This document shows, piece by piece, positions 18,444 through 27,257 of a DNA stretch of 58,693 bases (position 1 is its first letter; every line of letters begins with the position of its first letter). Location: assembly GCA_017936765.1 (NCBI GenBank), contig JAGBEX010000008.1:1-58693 (forward strand), in the 5' to 3' direction. The translations under genes and the position numbers were made by a program. Source of the stretch: Clostridia bacterium. GTDB lineage: Bacteria > Bacillota > Clostridia > Christensenellales > Aristaeellaceae. Below the pieces are notes generated by a model, which was not told where the DNA came from, did no database searches, and was given only the letters and a program-made list of their open reading frames with translations.

Positions 18444-18722
18444 ATGTTGGATCTTTTGCTTTTTCCCTTTAAGCTTATCCTGGGTCTGCTGGAAGGTATC
18501 TTTGGCTTCATTGGCGGTATGATCGGTATGGTGTTCGGCCTTATCGGCGGCTTTTTCGGGCTGGTGGGCGGCATCCTGGGGCTGGTGATCAAGCTGAGCC
18601 TCATTGGCTTGGCCATCGGCGTGGTGGTGGAGTTCGTCCGCCGCCACAGGGCGCAGAAAACCGAGGATGAACCCCAGGAGGAAGAGTTCATCAGCTACTA
18701 CGACAAAGACGCAGTAAAGTAA
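18444..18722 (+). CDS. Small glycine-rich membrane protein
   Basis: 92 aa. Residues 1-65 are a continuous run of Phe, Leu, Ile and Gly with a quasi-repeat (GLLEGIFGFIGGMIGMVFG, LIGGFFGLVGGILGLVI) spaced about every 7-10 residues, followed by a basic RRHRAQK stop-transfer and an acidic tail (EDEPQEEE). The GxxxG-like spacing suggests tightly packed or oligomerising helices. It has its own promoter and terminator and a good ribosome-binding site (TAGGAGG), so it is a real gene. I do not recognise a named family. Confidence 0.75.
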   Translation: MLDLLLFPFKLILGLLEGIFGFIGGMIGMVFGLIGGFFGLVGGILGLVIKLSLIGLAIGVVVEFVRRHRAQKTEDEPQEEEFISYYDKDAVK

Positions 18723-18735
18723 GTGCAAACACGAG

Positions 18736-18763
18736 CGGAGGCTGCATTGCGGCCTCCGTTTTT
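18736..18763 (+). terminator. Rho-independent terminator of the 92-aa gene
   Basis: The stem CGGAGGC/GCCTCCG (18736-18742 with 18752-18758) is followed by five T residues. Confidence 0.88.
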
Positions 18764-18775
18764 GTATGGTATAAT
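18747..18775 (+). promoter_or_regulatory. Candidate promoter of the ClpB-like ATPase operon
   Basis: A perfect TATAAT (18770-18775) has TTGCGG 17 bp upstream. The -35 lies inside the preceding terminator hairpin, so the two elements overlap. Confidence 0.6.
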
Positions 18776-18806
18776 ATTGTAAATTCGTTTTGAAGAAGGT
18801 GACCCC

Positions 18807-20696
18807 ATGGACGCGCTGATTTCCAAATGGCATCAGGAATTGGAGCTGTTTTCCGCCATCAAGCCGCTGATCATTCTGGAGGGCAATGTGCTGGATCAGT
18901 ACCGCTACCCGGTGGCCGGTTCCATTCCGGAGGACGAGCTGGTTCCCCTGCCCCGCTATCTCCACGGCTACCTGACGGATAATGGCTACAGCCAGGTGGC
19001 GTTCTATTCCAATCTGATGGGCTTTATGAACCCCTATGCTCCCGGCATGGTGGAGCAGTATGCCCGTCTGGCGGGTGTGCAGGCGCAGGAGGGTGTGATC
19101 CCTGCGGAGTTCAAGGGCAACAAGGCTGATACCGCGCCCAATATCATCCGCCGGGTCATGACCCAGCAGAAGGCCGCCACCGCCACCGTGCTGGAGCTGG
19201 CCAGCCACTACATCGTGACCCCGGAGCGCATGGATCAGCACGACGTGAACAGCTTCAACCTGCTGATGCAGTCCGCCCTGTCCGCCGCCACGGTGCGCAC
19301 CCCCATGGGCAAGAGGCAGAACCTGCTCATCATTCTGGTGAACAAGCTCAACGACCTGCCCGCCTGGTTCTACCTGAACAACCCCGTGTGCAAGGTCATC
19401 AACCTGGAAGCGCCGGATCGCGAGGAGCGCAAGCGCCTCATCAGCGGCAACGCCTTCGCCTCCTTCTTCGACAGCACGGTGTACCGCACCGATATGCCCT
19501 ACTACGAGCAGCACCCCGAAGAGCTGGAGCGCCTGCGGGAGAAGTTCGTGGGTCTCACCGAAGGGCTGACCTTTACCGAGCTGGACGCCATGCGCCGCCT
19601 GAGCAAGCAGGAATGCACGCCCATCCGGGAGCTGTGCAGCATTGTTGATCTGTACAAATACGGCATCAAGGAGAACCCCTGGGAGCTGCTCTCCATGGAC
19701 AGTCTGCGCAACGCCAAGCAGGACTTCGAGAAGCGCATCAAGGGGCAGAATGCCGCCCTGGAGCGCACCCTGGACGTGGTGAAGCGCGCCGTGACCGGCA
19801 TGAACGGCCTGAGCAGCTCCTCCACCGCCAAGCCCAAGGGCGTACTCTTCTACGCAGGCCCCACCGGCACCGGCAAGACCGAGACCGCCAAAGCCCTGGC
19901 CGAGAAGCTCTTCGGCGACGAAAGCGCCTGCATCCGCTTCGACATGAGCGAATACGGCCAGAGCCACTCCGACCAGAAGCTGATGGGCGCACCTCCCGGC
20001 TATGTGGGCTACGAGGCTGGCGGCCAGCTGACCAACGCGGTGAAAAAGAACCCCTTCGCCATCCTGCTCTTTGACGAGATCGAAAAGGCGCACCCCTCCA
20101 TTCTGGACAAGTTCCTGCAAATTCTGGAGGACGGCCGCATGACCGATGGTCAGGGCAACACGGTGTATTTCTCCGAGACCATCATCATTTTCACCAGCAA
20201 CCTGGGCATCTACGTGAAGGACGCCCTGGGCAACCGCCAGCCCAATGTGACCATGGACATGGACTATGGCGAGGTGGAGAAGCGCGTCCGTGCCGCCATT
20301 GAGGAATACTTCAAGCTGGAACTGGGCCGCCCGGAGATCCTCAACCGCATTGGCGAAAACATTGTGGTGTTCGACTACATCCGCCGCGAGGCTGGCGAGG
20401 CCATCCTCCGCGCCCAGGTGGACAAGATCATCCGCCGCATGGAGGAGCAGAAGGGCATCCGCATCAGGATCGAGGACTTCGCCTACGAAAGCCTGAAGGA
20501 AGCCGCCCTGTTCGACCTTAGCAACGGTGGCCGCGGCGTGGGCAACCAGGTGGAAGCCCTGCTGATCAATCCCCTGTCCCGCTGGCTGTTTGACAACGAA
20601 GTACTCAGCGACGCCGATGTGCTGATCGAGGGCTTTGACGTCACCGCCAAGCCCCCCTGTGTGCGCTGCAAAGTGATGGAGGATCACCATGCCTGA
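18807..20696 (+). CDS. ClpB/ClpA-like AAA+ ATPase with a degenerate first ATPase domain
   Basis: 629 aa. The C-terminal AAA+ domain is intact: Walker A GPTGTGKT (351-358), the family segment YGQSHSDQKLMGAPPGYVGYE, Walker B LLFDEIEK (Asp423-Glu424) and sensor-1 FTSNLG, followed by a ClpB-type D2-small domain. The N-terminal half (about 1-310) has AAA-like elements (ATVLELASHYIV, NLLIILVNKLNDLP, RLISGNAF) but no Walker A. The Clp N-domain, the ClpP-binding loop and the ClpB coiled-coil are all absent. It is therefore probably a specialised remodelling ATPase rather than a general unfoldase. It overlaps the next gene by 8 nt. Confidence 0.82.
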   Translation: MDALISKWHQELELFSAIKPLIILEGNVLDQYRYPVAGSIPEDELVPLPRYLHGYLTDNGYSQVAFYSNLMGFMNPYAPGMVEQYARLAGVQAQEGVIPAEFKGNKADTAPNIIRRVMTQQKAATATVLELASHYIVTPERMDQHDVNSFNLLMQSALSAATVRTPMGKRQNLLIILVNKLNDLPAWFYLNNPVCKVINLEAPDREERKRLISGNAFASFFDSTVYRTDMPYYEQHPEELERLREKFVGLTEGLTFTELDAMRRLSKQECTPIRELCSIVDLYKYGIKENPWELLSMDSLRNAKQDFEKRIKGQNAALERTLDVVKRAVTGMNGLSSSSTAKPKGVLFYAGPTGTGKTETAKALAEKLFGDESACIRFDMSEYGQSHSDQKLMGAPPGYVGYEAGGQLTNAVKKNPFAILLFDEIEKAHPSILDKFLQILEDGRMTDGQGNTVYFSETIIIFTSNLGIYVKDALGNRQPNVTMDMDYGEVEKRVRAAIEEYFKLELGRPEILNRIGENIVVFDYIRREAGEAILRAQVDKIIRRMEEQKGIRIRIEDFAYESLKEAALFDLSNGGRGVGNQVEALLINPLSRWLFDNEVLSDADVLIEGFDVTAKPPCVRCKVMEDHHA

Positions 20697-21315
20697 GAAT
20701 CTGTATAACCTTTCCGATATCGTGGAAGACCTGTGGGGTGCCTCTGCCCAGATGGAGGAAAAGAAGCCCGCTGCGCCCCAGCAGCCGGTATACCAGTCCA
20801 CCTTCCCGCCCTTTGAGCAGCTGTGGAAAACCGCCGACGACACCGTGGACTGGACGGACGCTCTCGCCCACGACAGGCCCACCGACGGCCTCACCTCCCA
20901 GAACCTGTGGAGCTTTTTCCACCAGCACGCCGAAAAGGTGCTGCAGGGCGACACCGCCGCCTATGTGGAGGTGCTGCAGGCCGCCAATCCCCTGGGAGAT
21001 CTGGCCGCCTATGCCCAGTCCTTCGACGTGGAGACCCTCAATGCCGATCAATTGCAGGTGAGCTTCCAGGCCAAGGCCGCCTATCTGGGCAAGTCCGAAG
21101 GCGAGACCCGCCGCTACCTGTGCGCGGTTTCCCTGCGCATCGCCCGGGACCTGATGGCCCTGCTCCCCGTGCGGGAGGTCATCGTGCTGGCGCAGCAGGA
21201 GGGTACCACCCTGCTGGACGTGGCCTTCGACCGGGGCGAATTGCAGAAGGTGCGCTTCTCCTACATCGACCCGGTGGCCTTTGTGACCGCCTGCGGTGGC
21301 AATTTTGTGAAATAG
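20689..21315 (+). CDS. Unknown partner of the ClpB-like ATPase
   Basis: 208 aa, soluble, with no recognised domain. The first 90 residues are acidic and Pro/Gln-rich (MEEKKPAAPQQPVYQSTFPP) and probably disordered, suited to tethering. Residues about 90-208 look like a compact alpha/beta domain (ETRRYLCAVSLRIARDLMALLP, then VIVLAQQEGTTLLDVAFDRGELQKVRFSYIDPVAFV). A strong GGAGG site and an 8-nt overlap with the ATPase gene show coupled translation. It could be an adaptor, substrate or regulator of the ATPase. Confidence 0.75.
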   Translation: MPENLYNLSDIVEDLWGASAQMEEKKPAAPQQPVYQSTFPPFEQLWKTADDTVDWTDALAHDRPTDGLTSQNLWSFFHQHAEKVLQGDTAAYVEVLQAANPLGDLAAYAQSFDVETLNADQLQVSFQAKAAYLGKSEGETRRYLCAVSLRIARDLMALLPVREVIVLAQQEGTTLLDVAFDRGELQKVRFSYIDPVAFVTACGGNFVK

Positions 21316-21382
21316 GTGGATTCAATCCCCACCAAAATGTTTATAGTATTTCAGATGATACGATCGACAAGGAGGCATCGCC

Positions 21383-21997
21383 ATGGATCCCAAGTCCCTG
21401 TTCAAGATCACCTATGGGCTTTACCTGCTTTCCGTGCGGGAAAACGAAAAGGACAACGCCTGCATCATCAATACCGTGATGCAGGTGGCCAATGATCCGG
21501 TGCGCGTGGCCATTTCCGTGATCAAGCAAAACAAGACCCACGAAATGCTGGCCTCCACCGGTGTGTTCAACCTTTCCCCCATCACCACCGAGGCAGACTT
21601 TGCCCTCTTCCAGCGCTTTGGCATGCAGTCCGGCCGGGACACCGACAAGTTCGCCGGTTTCCCCCATGTCGCCCGCTCTGCCAACGGCCTCACCTACCTG
21701 ACCCGCATGGCCAACGCCTTCATCTCCTGCAAGGTGGTGGACACCATGGATCTCGGCACCCACACGCTCTTCATTGCCGAGGTCACCGATGGCCAGGTGC
21801 TTTCCGAGGGCTGGGCCTGCTCCTATGCCTACTACCAGGCGGACATCAAGCCCAAGCCCGCCAAGACCGTGAAGCGCAGCTGGGTCTGCTCCATCTGCGG
21901 CTATGTCTACGAGGGTGACGAGCTGCCCGATGATTTCCTCTGCCCCCTGTGCAACCACGGCAAGGAGGATTTCCAGCTGGTGGAAGCCTCCACCTGA
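21383..21997 (+). CDS. Flavin reductase-rubredoxin fusion (high-molecular-weight rubredoxin)
   Basis: 204 aa. Residues 1-155 form an FMN-binding split-barrel flavin reductase domain (YLLSVRENEKDNACIINTVMQVANDPVRVAISV). Residues about 165-204 are a rubredoxin with both Cys pairs, CSICGY and CPLCNHG. Such fusions pass NAD(P)H electrons to flavodiiron oxygen or NO reductases in anaerobes. The gene starts behind AAGGAGG, 67 nt after the previous gene, and ends at a strong bidirectional terminator. No flavodiiron protein is adjacent. Confidence 0.93.
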   Translation: MDPKSLFKITYGLYLLSVRENEKDNACIINTVMQVANDPVRVAISVIKQNKTHEMLASTGVFNLSPITTEADFALFQRFGMQSGRDTDKFAGFPHVARSANGLTYLTRMANAFISCKVVDTMDLGTHTLFIAEVTDGQVLSEGWACSYAYYQADIKPKPAKTVKRSWVCSICGYVYEGDELPDDFLCPLCNHGKEDFQLVEAST

Positions 21998-22004
21998 TGC
22001 ACGC

Positions 22005-22046
22005 AAAAAACCGCCAGCCGACGAATCATGTCGGCTGGCGGTTTTT
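22005..22046. terminator. Bidirectional terminator between rubredoxin and rhaD
   Basis: A 12-bp perfect stem CCGCCAGCCGAC/GTCGGCTGGCGG (22011-22022 with 22030-22041) is flanked by A6 and T5. Confidence 0.93.
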
Positions 22047-22051
22047 GTGTA

Positions 22052-22876
22052 TTAGTCCAGGAAATCCTCGCGGAGTTTCACCTTGAAGTCGCGGGCAATG
22101 GCGCGCAGCTCGTCGTCCTGGATGGTCTGCAATTCCGGCAGGCCGGTGGACTTCTGCAGCACCCAGATCTGGGCGGCCTTTTCGATGGTGTGCATCAGGC
22201 CGAAGGTGATGTCGAAGTCCGGGCCGGAGGCGAACAGGCCGTGGTGCGCCCACACGGCGGCATCGTATTCCTCCATCTTCTTGCAGGTGGCCAGGGCGAT
22301 GTCCGCGCCGCCGGGAACCATCCACGGCACCACGCCCACGCCGCCGGGGAACACCACCGGGCATTCCGTGGCGCTCTTCCACAGGGCGCGGGTGAAGTCG
22401 CGGTCAGTCAGGGGCAGCACGAAGGTCATGGCGATGATATTGGCCGGGTGCGCATGGTAGATCACGCGATGCTCGCCGTTCGTGGCCTTGGCGCGGACGC
22501 AATGGTTCATGTAGTGGCTGGGGAACTCGCTGGTGGGCTTGCCGCCGTTGACCAGGCCCCAGCGGATGCGGTAGCTTTCGCCCTTCTCGTTGATCTCCAC
22601 CACGCAGATGGAGTCCTCGGGGTCGGTGATCACATTGCGGAAGAACTTGCCGCTGCCCGTGGACAGGAAGAACTCCCCTGCCAGGTTTTCGCCGGTGACG
22701 CCCATGCCGACCCAGGGCCGGGGCGTTTCGTCGAAGAAGGGCGTCATTTCGGCCACTTCTTCCTTGGTGAGGCGGTAGGTCAGGTTGCCGCCGTTGCGCT
22801 CATGCCAGCCCTGGAGCCAGCCGTCGTTGGCCATGCGGATGTATTTTTGCACGATGGTGATGTCGGTCATGCTCAT
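22052..22876 (-). CDS. rhaD: Rhamnulose-1-phosphate aldolase
   Basis: 274 aa class II aldolase. It splits L-rhamnulose-1-phosphate into dihydroxyacetone phosphate and L-lactaldehyde. Recognisable parts are GWHERNGGNLTYRL, VIYHAHPANIIAMTF (zinc-ligand His pair) and WAHHGLFASGPDFDITFGLMHTIEKAAQI, the last typical of RhaD. The start at 22876 follows GGAGG; a frame extension to 22942 lacks such a site. It is the last gene of the rha operon, separated from rhaA by a palindrome cluster at 22918-23025 that may set its expression level. Confidence 0.95.
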   Translation of the reverse strand: MSMTDITIVQKYIRMANDGWLQGWHERNGGNLTYRLTKEEVAEMTPFFDETPRPWVGMGVTGENLAGEFFLSTGSGKFFRNVITDPEDSICVVEINEKGESYRIRWGLVNGGKPTSEFPSHYMNHCVRAKATNGEHRVIYHAHPANIIAMTFVLPLTDRDFTRALWKSATECPVVFPGGVGVVPWMVPGGADIALATCKKMEEYDAAVWAHHGLFASGPDFDITFGLMHTIEKAAQIWVLQKSTGLPELQTIQDDELRAIARDFKVKLREDFLD

Positions 22877-22917
22877 GCGTTTTTTCCTCCCTGTTGTTAC
22901 AACTCGTGTGTGCCGCT

Positions 22918-23025
22918 GTTTGCAGGAGCTTCGCTCCCGCAAAGGCGCTTTCGCCTGGGGCGCTGCCCCAGACCCTGCCAGAGGCGCCGCCTCTGGACTC
23001 CGCTTAAGGGGCGGTCGCCCCTTAA
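22918..23025. repeat. Palindrome cluster between rhaA and rhaD
   Basis: It includes CCAGAGGC/GCCTCTGG (22978-22996), an almost loopless 10-bp stem TTAAGGGGCG/CGCCCCTTAA (23004-23025), and smaller hairpins AGGCG/CGCCT and GGGGC/GCCCC. It is the same modular family as at 14-73 and 38100-38246. It lies within an operon, so an RNA-processing or stabilising role is possible. Confidence 0.75.
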
Positions 23026-23035
23026 GAATCCCGTT

Positions 23036-24298
23036 TTATTTGCGCTGCAGCTGGACGTCCTTTTCATACTGCTGCACCTGGGGGAACCACTCGCCATCGG
23101 CGGGTACGCCGCAGCGGCGGCAGTATTCATTCCAGATCTCGCCAAAGGGCAGGGTCTTCATTTCCTCCTGACGCACCATCAGCTCAGTAAACTGATCGGT
23201 GTCCTGCAGCTTCTTCAGTTCCTCATGGGGGGTGAGCAGCGCCATCAGCAGCGCCTTCTGCACATTGCGGAAGCCGGTGACCCACGCGCTCACGCGGTTG
23301 ATGCTGGCGTCGAAGTAGTCCAGCGCCATATGCACACGACCCTCCAGGCCGCCGCAGCGCACGATCTCCTTGCAGATCTCCTTGGTCTCGTCGTCCAGCA
23401 GCACCACATGGTCGCTGTCCCAGCGGATGGGCCGGGTGATATGCAGCGCCAGCTCCGGGAAGAAGGCCAGCAGAGCGGGGATCTTGTCGGAAACCACCTC
23501 GGTGGGATGGTAGTGGCCGTTGTCCATCAGGGGGATGCACTTGCCGGGGTTCATGGCGGCATAGGCCAGGGCGTATTCCGCGCTGCCCGCGGTGTAAGCC
23601 TCCACACCGATGCCGAAGACCTTGCTCTCCACGCAGGGCTTGACCTTGTTGAAGTCAAAGGGTTCGGAGAGGATCTCGTCCATGGCCTCCTTGTAGCGCA
23701 CACGGGGGCCAAGGCGGTCGGCGGGGATATCCTTGAAGCCGTCGCCCGTCCAGATGTTCATGATGCAGGGCTGACCCAGCTCCTCGGCCAGGTACTGGCT
23801 GATGCGGATGCAGGCCTTGCCGTGGTCGATCCAGAAGCGGCGGGTCTCCTCGTTGGGAGAGGACAGGGTCAGCGGATCGCACTTGGGATGGGAGAAGAAG
23901 GTGGGGTTGAAGTCGCAGCCCAATCCGCGCTCCTTGCAGAAGTCCACCCACTTCTTGAAGTGCTTGGGTTCCAGCTTGTCCCGGTCTGCCCAGCCGGTCT
24001 CTTCGTCAAAGATGGCATAGCAGGCGTGAAGGTTCATCTTCGCCGTGCCGGGGCAGAGCTTCAGCACCAGGTCGATGTCCGCCATCAGCTCTTCGGGGGT
24101 GCGGGCGCGGCCGGGATAGTTGCCGGTGGTCTGGATGCCGCCGGTGAGGGGCTTGGAGGGATCGGTGTCAAAGCCGCGGACGTCGTCGCCCTGCCAGCAA
24201 TGCAGCGCCAGGGGTGCCTTTTTCAGGGTCTCCATGGCCTTTTCCACATCCACACCCAGGGCTTCGTAGCGGGATTTGGCGTATTCGTAAGCGTTCAT
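23036..24298 (-). CDS. rhaA: L-rhamnose isomerase
   Basis: 420 aa, full length. It converts L-rhamnose to L-rhamnulose in a metal-dependent (beta/alpha)8 barrel. Family segments include LALHCWQGDDVRGFD near the N-terminus, LHACYAIFDEETG, CDFNPTFFSHPK, and HITRPIRWDSDHVVLLDDET, which hold the metal-binding His, Glu and Asp residues. The start codon directly follows the rhaB stop, and GGAGG lies within the end of rhaB, so translation is coupled. The product feeds RhaB. Confidence 0.97.
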   Translation of the reverse strand: MNAYEYAKSRYEALGVDVEKAMETLKKAPLALHCWQGDDVRGFDTDPSKPLTGGIQTTGNYPGRARTPEELMADIDLVLKLCPGTAKMNLHACYAIFDEETGWADRDKLEPKHFKKWVDFCKERGLGCDFNPTFFSHPKCDPLTLSSPNEETRRFWIDHGKACIRISQYLAEELGQPCIMNIWTGDGFKDIPADRLGPRVRYKEAMDEILSEPFDFNKVKPCVESKVFGIGVEAYTAGSAEYALAYAAMNPGKCIPLMDNGHYHPTEVVSDKIPALLAFFPELALHITRPIRWDSDHVVLLDDETKEICKEIVRCGGLEGRVHMALDYFDASINRVSAWVTGFRNVQKALLMALLTPHEELKKLQDTDQFTELMVRQEEMKTLPFGEIWNEYCRRCGVPADGEWFPQVQQYEKDVQLQRK

Positions 24299-25714
24299 TT
24301 ATTTTTCCTCCTTTGGTTCAAAGGTGAGAATATCAAAGCTGTCCGGCAGCGCCCTGCGGAAATCCGCCAGCGTGGCGAACTCCCCTGCGGCGATCATCTG
24401 GGAGGCCAGGTTGCCCAGCGCCGTAGCCTCGGTGGGGCCAGCATAGACGGGCAGACCGGTGAGGTCGGCGGTCATCTGGTTCAGCACGATGTTCTGGCTG
24501 CCGCCGCCCACAATGTTCACGCTGGTGAAGGTCTTCCCCGTGATGCTGCTCATTTCCGCAATGGCGTTTTTGTAGCACACCGCCAGGCCCATGGTCACCG
24601 CCCGCAGGATGTCCGCAAACTCCTGGGGCTGCGGCGCGCCTGCGTCCTTCAGCGCCTGCTTCACTTCCTCCAGCATGTTGGCCGGGGCCAGGAAGCGGTT
24701 GTCCGTGGCGTCCACACAGGCGGGGTAGGTGGAGCGGGCGGCCATCTGCGCCATTTGCGCAAAGGAATGCACCTCGCCGATCTCCTTGTAGATGCATTGC
24801 AGCATCCACATGCCCATAATGTTTTTCAGGAAGCGGGTGGTGCCGTTGTAGCCGCCCTCATTGGTGAAGCCAGCGGCCAGGGCGGAAGCATCCGTCACCG
24901 GGGTTTGCAGCTCCGTACCCAGCAAGCTCCAGGTACCGCTGGACAGGAAGGCCGCCCGGTCGTCCCGGGCAGGCACGGCCATGTAGGCGCTGCCCGTGTC
25001 GTGGGTAGCGGGCAGGGTGACCTGTGCATCATAGCCCACCTGGGCTGCAATCTCCGGCAGGAAGCCGCCCAGCACAGCGCCGGGCTGCACGATGGGCGTG
25101 CGGAACCACTTCTCCGGCAGACCCGCGGCGCGGAGGATGCGCTCCGACCAGCTGCGGGTCTTGGCATCGCACAGGGCGGTGGTGGAGACGTTCGTCCACT
25201 CGTGGGCCTTTTTGCCCGTGAGCCTATAGGAAAGATACTCCGGCACCAGCAGGAAATCCTCCACGGTGTCAGCGTATTCGGGATGCTCCTTCAGCACCGC
25301 CATCAGCTGATACACCGTGTTGAAGGGCTGCTTGGCAATGCCGCAGATGGCGAAATGCTCCTCAAAGGGCAGCACCTTTTCCAATACCAGGTCGATGCCC
25401 TCGGTGCGGCTGTCCCGGTAGGCTACCATGTCGCCCACGTCGCGGCCCTCAGCATCCAGCAGCACATAGTCCACCGCCCAGGTGTCGATGCCGATGGAAT
25501 CAGGCGTGAAACCTTGCTCTCCTGCGGCCTTCAGGCCCTTCACCACATGGGCGAAAAGGGCTTCCTTGTCCCAGGCGAGGTGGCCGTTTTTCATTTCGGC
25601 TCCATTGGGAAAGCGGTAGACCTCCCGGGTCTCGATGCGCCCATCTTCCAGCCAGGCGGCAATGTGCCGTCCGCTGGAGGCGCCAATATCAATGGCAAGA
25701 TAGATCTTCTTCAT
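24299..25714 (-). CDS. rhaB: Rhamnulokinase
   Basis: 471 aa FGGY-family kinase that phosphorylates L-rhamnulose at O1. It begins with the ATPase phosphate-1 motif YLAIDIGASSGRH. The catalytic region has IGIDTWAVDYVLLDAEG and CGIAKQPFNTVYQL, and the second domain has LSSGTWSLLGTE and VNIVGGGSQN (adenosine motif). It lies between rhaM (5 nt upstream) and rhaA. The short gap and modest ribosome-binding site suggest translation coupled to rhaM. Confidence 0.96.
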   Translation of the reverse strand: MKKIYLAIDIGASSGRHIAAWLEDGRIETREVYRFPNGAEMKNGHLAWDKEALFAHVVKGLKAAGEQGFTPDSIGIDTWAVDYVLLDAEGRDVGDMVAYRDSRTEGIDLVLEKVLPFEEHFAICGIAKQPFNTVYQLMAVLKEHPEYADTVEDFLLVPEYLSYRLTGKKAHEWTNVSTTALCDAKTRSWSERILRAAGLPEKWFRTPIVQPGAVLGGFLPEIAAQVGYDAQVTLPATHDTGSAYMAVPARDDRAAFLSSGTWSLLGTELQTPVTDASALAAGFTNEGGYNGTTRFLKNIMGMWMLQCIYKEIGEVHSFAQMAQMAARSTYPACVDATDNRFLAPANMLEEVKQALKDAGAPQPQEFADILRAVTMGLAVCYKNAIAEMSSITGKTFTSVNIVGGGSQNIVLNQMTADLTGLPVYAGPTEATALGNLASQMIAAGEFATLADFRRALPDSFDILTFEPKEEK

Positions 25715-25718
25715 CCTG

Positions 25719-26036
25719 TCACTCCATCAAAAACATCTGCTGCAGCTTGGGCTGCGCACCGGTCACCGGATCCATCACCAGATCCAGCACATCCTCCATG
25801 TACACGTTCCAGCGATCCACAATGGGGCTGCCCGCCTGGGTCTTCTCGGCAAACTCGATGCCCTTTTCGCATTCATAGTAGCCAAAGAGGATATCCCCAT
25901 CCGACCAGATGGTGTAGTTGCGGATGCCAGCGCTTTTCAGCAGCTCCACCATCTCCGGCCAGATCTCGTCATGGCGCTTTTTGTATTCCTGTTGCATACC
26001 GGGCTTGATGCGCCCCATCCAGGCAAATCGTTCCAT
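25719..26036 (-). CDS. rhaM: L-rhamnose mutarotase
   Basis: 105 aa, the exact size of the family. The sequence runs FAWMGRIKPGMQQEYKKRHD, then IRNYTIWSDGDILFGYYEC, with conserved His and Tyr residues of the dimeric ferredoxin-like fold. It interconverts alpha and beta anomers of L-rhamnose so that RhaA receives its preferred form. It sits between the oligogalacturonate-lyase-like gene (12 nt) and rhaB (4 nt) in the rha operon. Confidence 0.95.
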   Translation of the reverse strand: MERFAWMGRIKPGMQQEYKKRHDEIWPEMVELLKSAGIRNYTIWSDGDILFGYYECEKGIEFAEKTQAGSPIVDRWNVYMEDVLDLVMDPVTGAQPKLQQMFLME

Positions 26037-26048
26037 ATGCTTACCTCC

Positions 26049-27059
26049 TTACCAGTCCTGCATGACCTGCTTGAGGTCGATGGTGCAGACCTGGGCAATG
26101 CCGTTTTCATCAGGATTGCTGAACAGCACCATGTCCCCCGCCCGATTGAAGGAGGGGTGCTGGTGGTCAGCGCCGGTCTTGCAGGAGCCGGTGGTGGCAA
26201 TGAGCTTCTGCTTGCCGGTGGCACGCTCGATGAGCACCACGCCCTCCTGCACGTTCACGCCCAGATAGCTGATCCTGTCCGCCACCAGCCACTTGCGGTC
26301 GCGGCTCAGGCAGGGGTGGAGCAGCTGCTCGCTCTCCGCCGCCTGGTCGAAGTGGCGGCCGTCCTTGTCGCCGATGAGGATGCGCCCCCGCAGCTTCATG
26401 AAGGCCATTTCCGTGCCGTCCGCCGCCCACACCTCGTGGGTGATCCACTCGTTGGGATGCTCCACATACCAGGGGCGCACATAGCCTTCCTCCACATCGC
26501 ACATGAAGGTGCGCTGGAAGGCGTCGCCCTCCGTCTCGTGGATGTAGAAGATCAGGTTCTCGTCCGTGGGGCAGATCTGGGCATGACCCAGGCGGTAGTC
26601 GCTGAGGTACACGATACGTGCTTCCTGGCCGGGATCCAGGATCACCAGGGCGTAGATCTTGTTGTCCAGGTGATAGCTGCAGGCGATGCGCCCGGTGTTG
26701 GCGCTGGTCAGGTGACCGGTGATCTTGCCGCCAGCGGGCAGATCGCCGATCTTGGTCATCTCGTTGGTGTTCAGGTCAACGGCATACACCTCGGTCTCGT
26801 TCTTGCAGGTGTAGGCCACGTTCTTCTCCCTGTCCAGGGCAAAACCGGCGTAGGCCTTGTCGGTCATGAGGGTCAATTCGCCCGTCTCCACATCGGCGCG
26901 GTAGCACTCCAGGCCGCCCTCCACGTCCTTGTTGAAGTAGAAATACTTATCGTCCACCGAGAAGTTTTCGGTGGTGAAATACAATTTGGCATTGCGCTCC
27001 GGCCCCTCGGTGTAGCGGCGCACCTGATAGCCGGTGATGGGATCGCGATACTCGACCAT
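26049..27059 (-). CDS. Oligogalacturonate lyase-like beta-propeller (PL22-like)
   Basis: 336 aa with no signal peptide. The seven-bladed propeller repeat pattern is visible (TTENFSVDDKYFYFNKD, CHLTSANTGRIACSYH-type blades, FSNPDENGIAQVCTIDL at the end). The family cleaves unsaturated oligogalacturonates in the cytoplasm using Mn2+ held by His residues; GHAQICPTDEN and GADHQHPSFN are the likely His-bearing loops. It is slightly shorter than typical Ogl (about 386 aa). It leads the rha operon, divergent from the CE12-GH105 gene, consistent with pectin breakdown. An activity on rhamnogalacturonan oligomers instead cannot be excluded. Confidence 0.82.
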   Translation of the reverse strand: MVEYRDPITGYQVRRYTEGPERNAKLYFTTENFSVDDKYFYFNKDVEGGLECYRADVETGELTLMTDKAYAGFALDREKNVAYTCKNETEVYAVDLNTNEMTKIGDLPAGGKITGHLTSANTGRIACSYHLDNKIYALVILDPGQEARIVYLSDYRLGHAQICPTDENLIFYIHETEGDAFQRTFMCDVEEGYVRPWYVEHPNEWITHEVWAADGTEMAFMKLRGRILIGDKDGRHFDQAAESEQLLHPCLSRDRKWLVADRISYLGVNVQEGVVLIERATGKQKLIATTGSCKTGADHQHPSFNRAGDMVLFSNPDENGIAQVCTIDLKQVMQDW

Positions 27060-27257
27060 GGTCGTCCCTCCGTTTCGATCTATGGATAAGCAGATTCCTG
27101 GTTGATTCTATTGGGATGATTCGCCGCCGCCATTTTCATTCCCTGCGCAGTGGTTGTTTTTGCATCAAAATGTTGCTTTTTTGGGAAGTTTCCGACCATA
27201 TCCTATGGTATAATATGCTTAGCAGATTGTACGTTAACATGAAAGGAGTCCATCCTT

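Noticed and set aside
18807..20696. Classical ClpB or ClpC chaperone
   Set aside because: It lacks the first Walker A, the Clp N-domain and the middle coiled coil, and no ClpP-binding loop is seen.
27186..27200. Fourth copy of the AraC operator motif upstream of the CE12-GH105 gene
   Set aside because: AAGTTTCCGACC shares only the GACC end with CCAGAAACGACC; the match is too weak.
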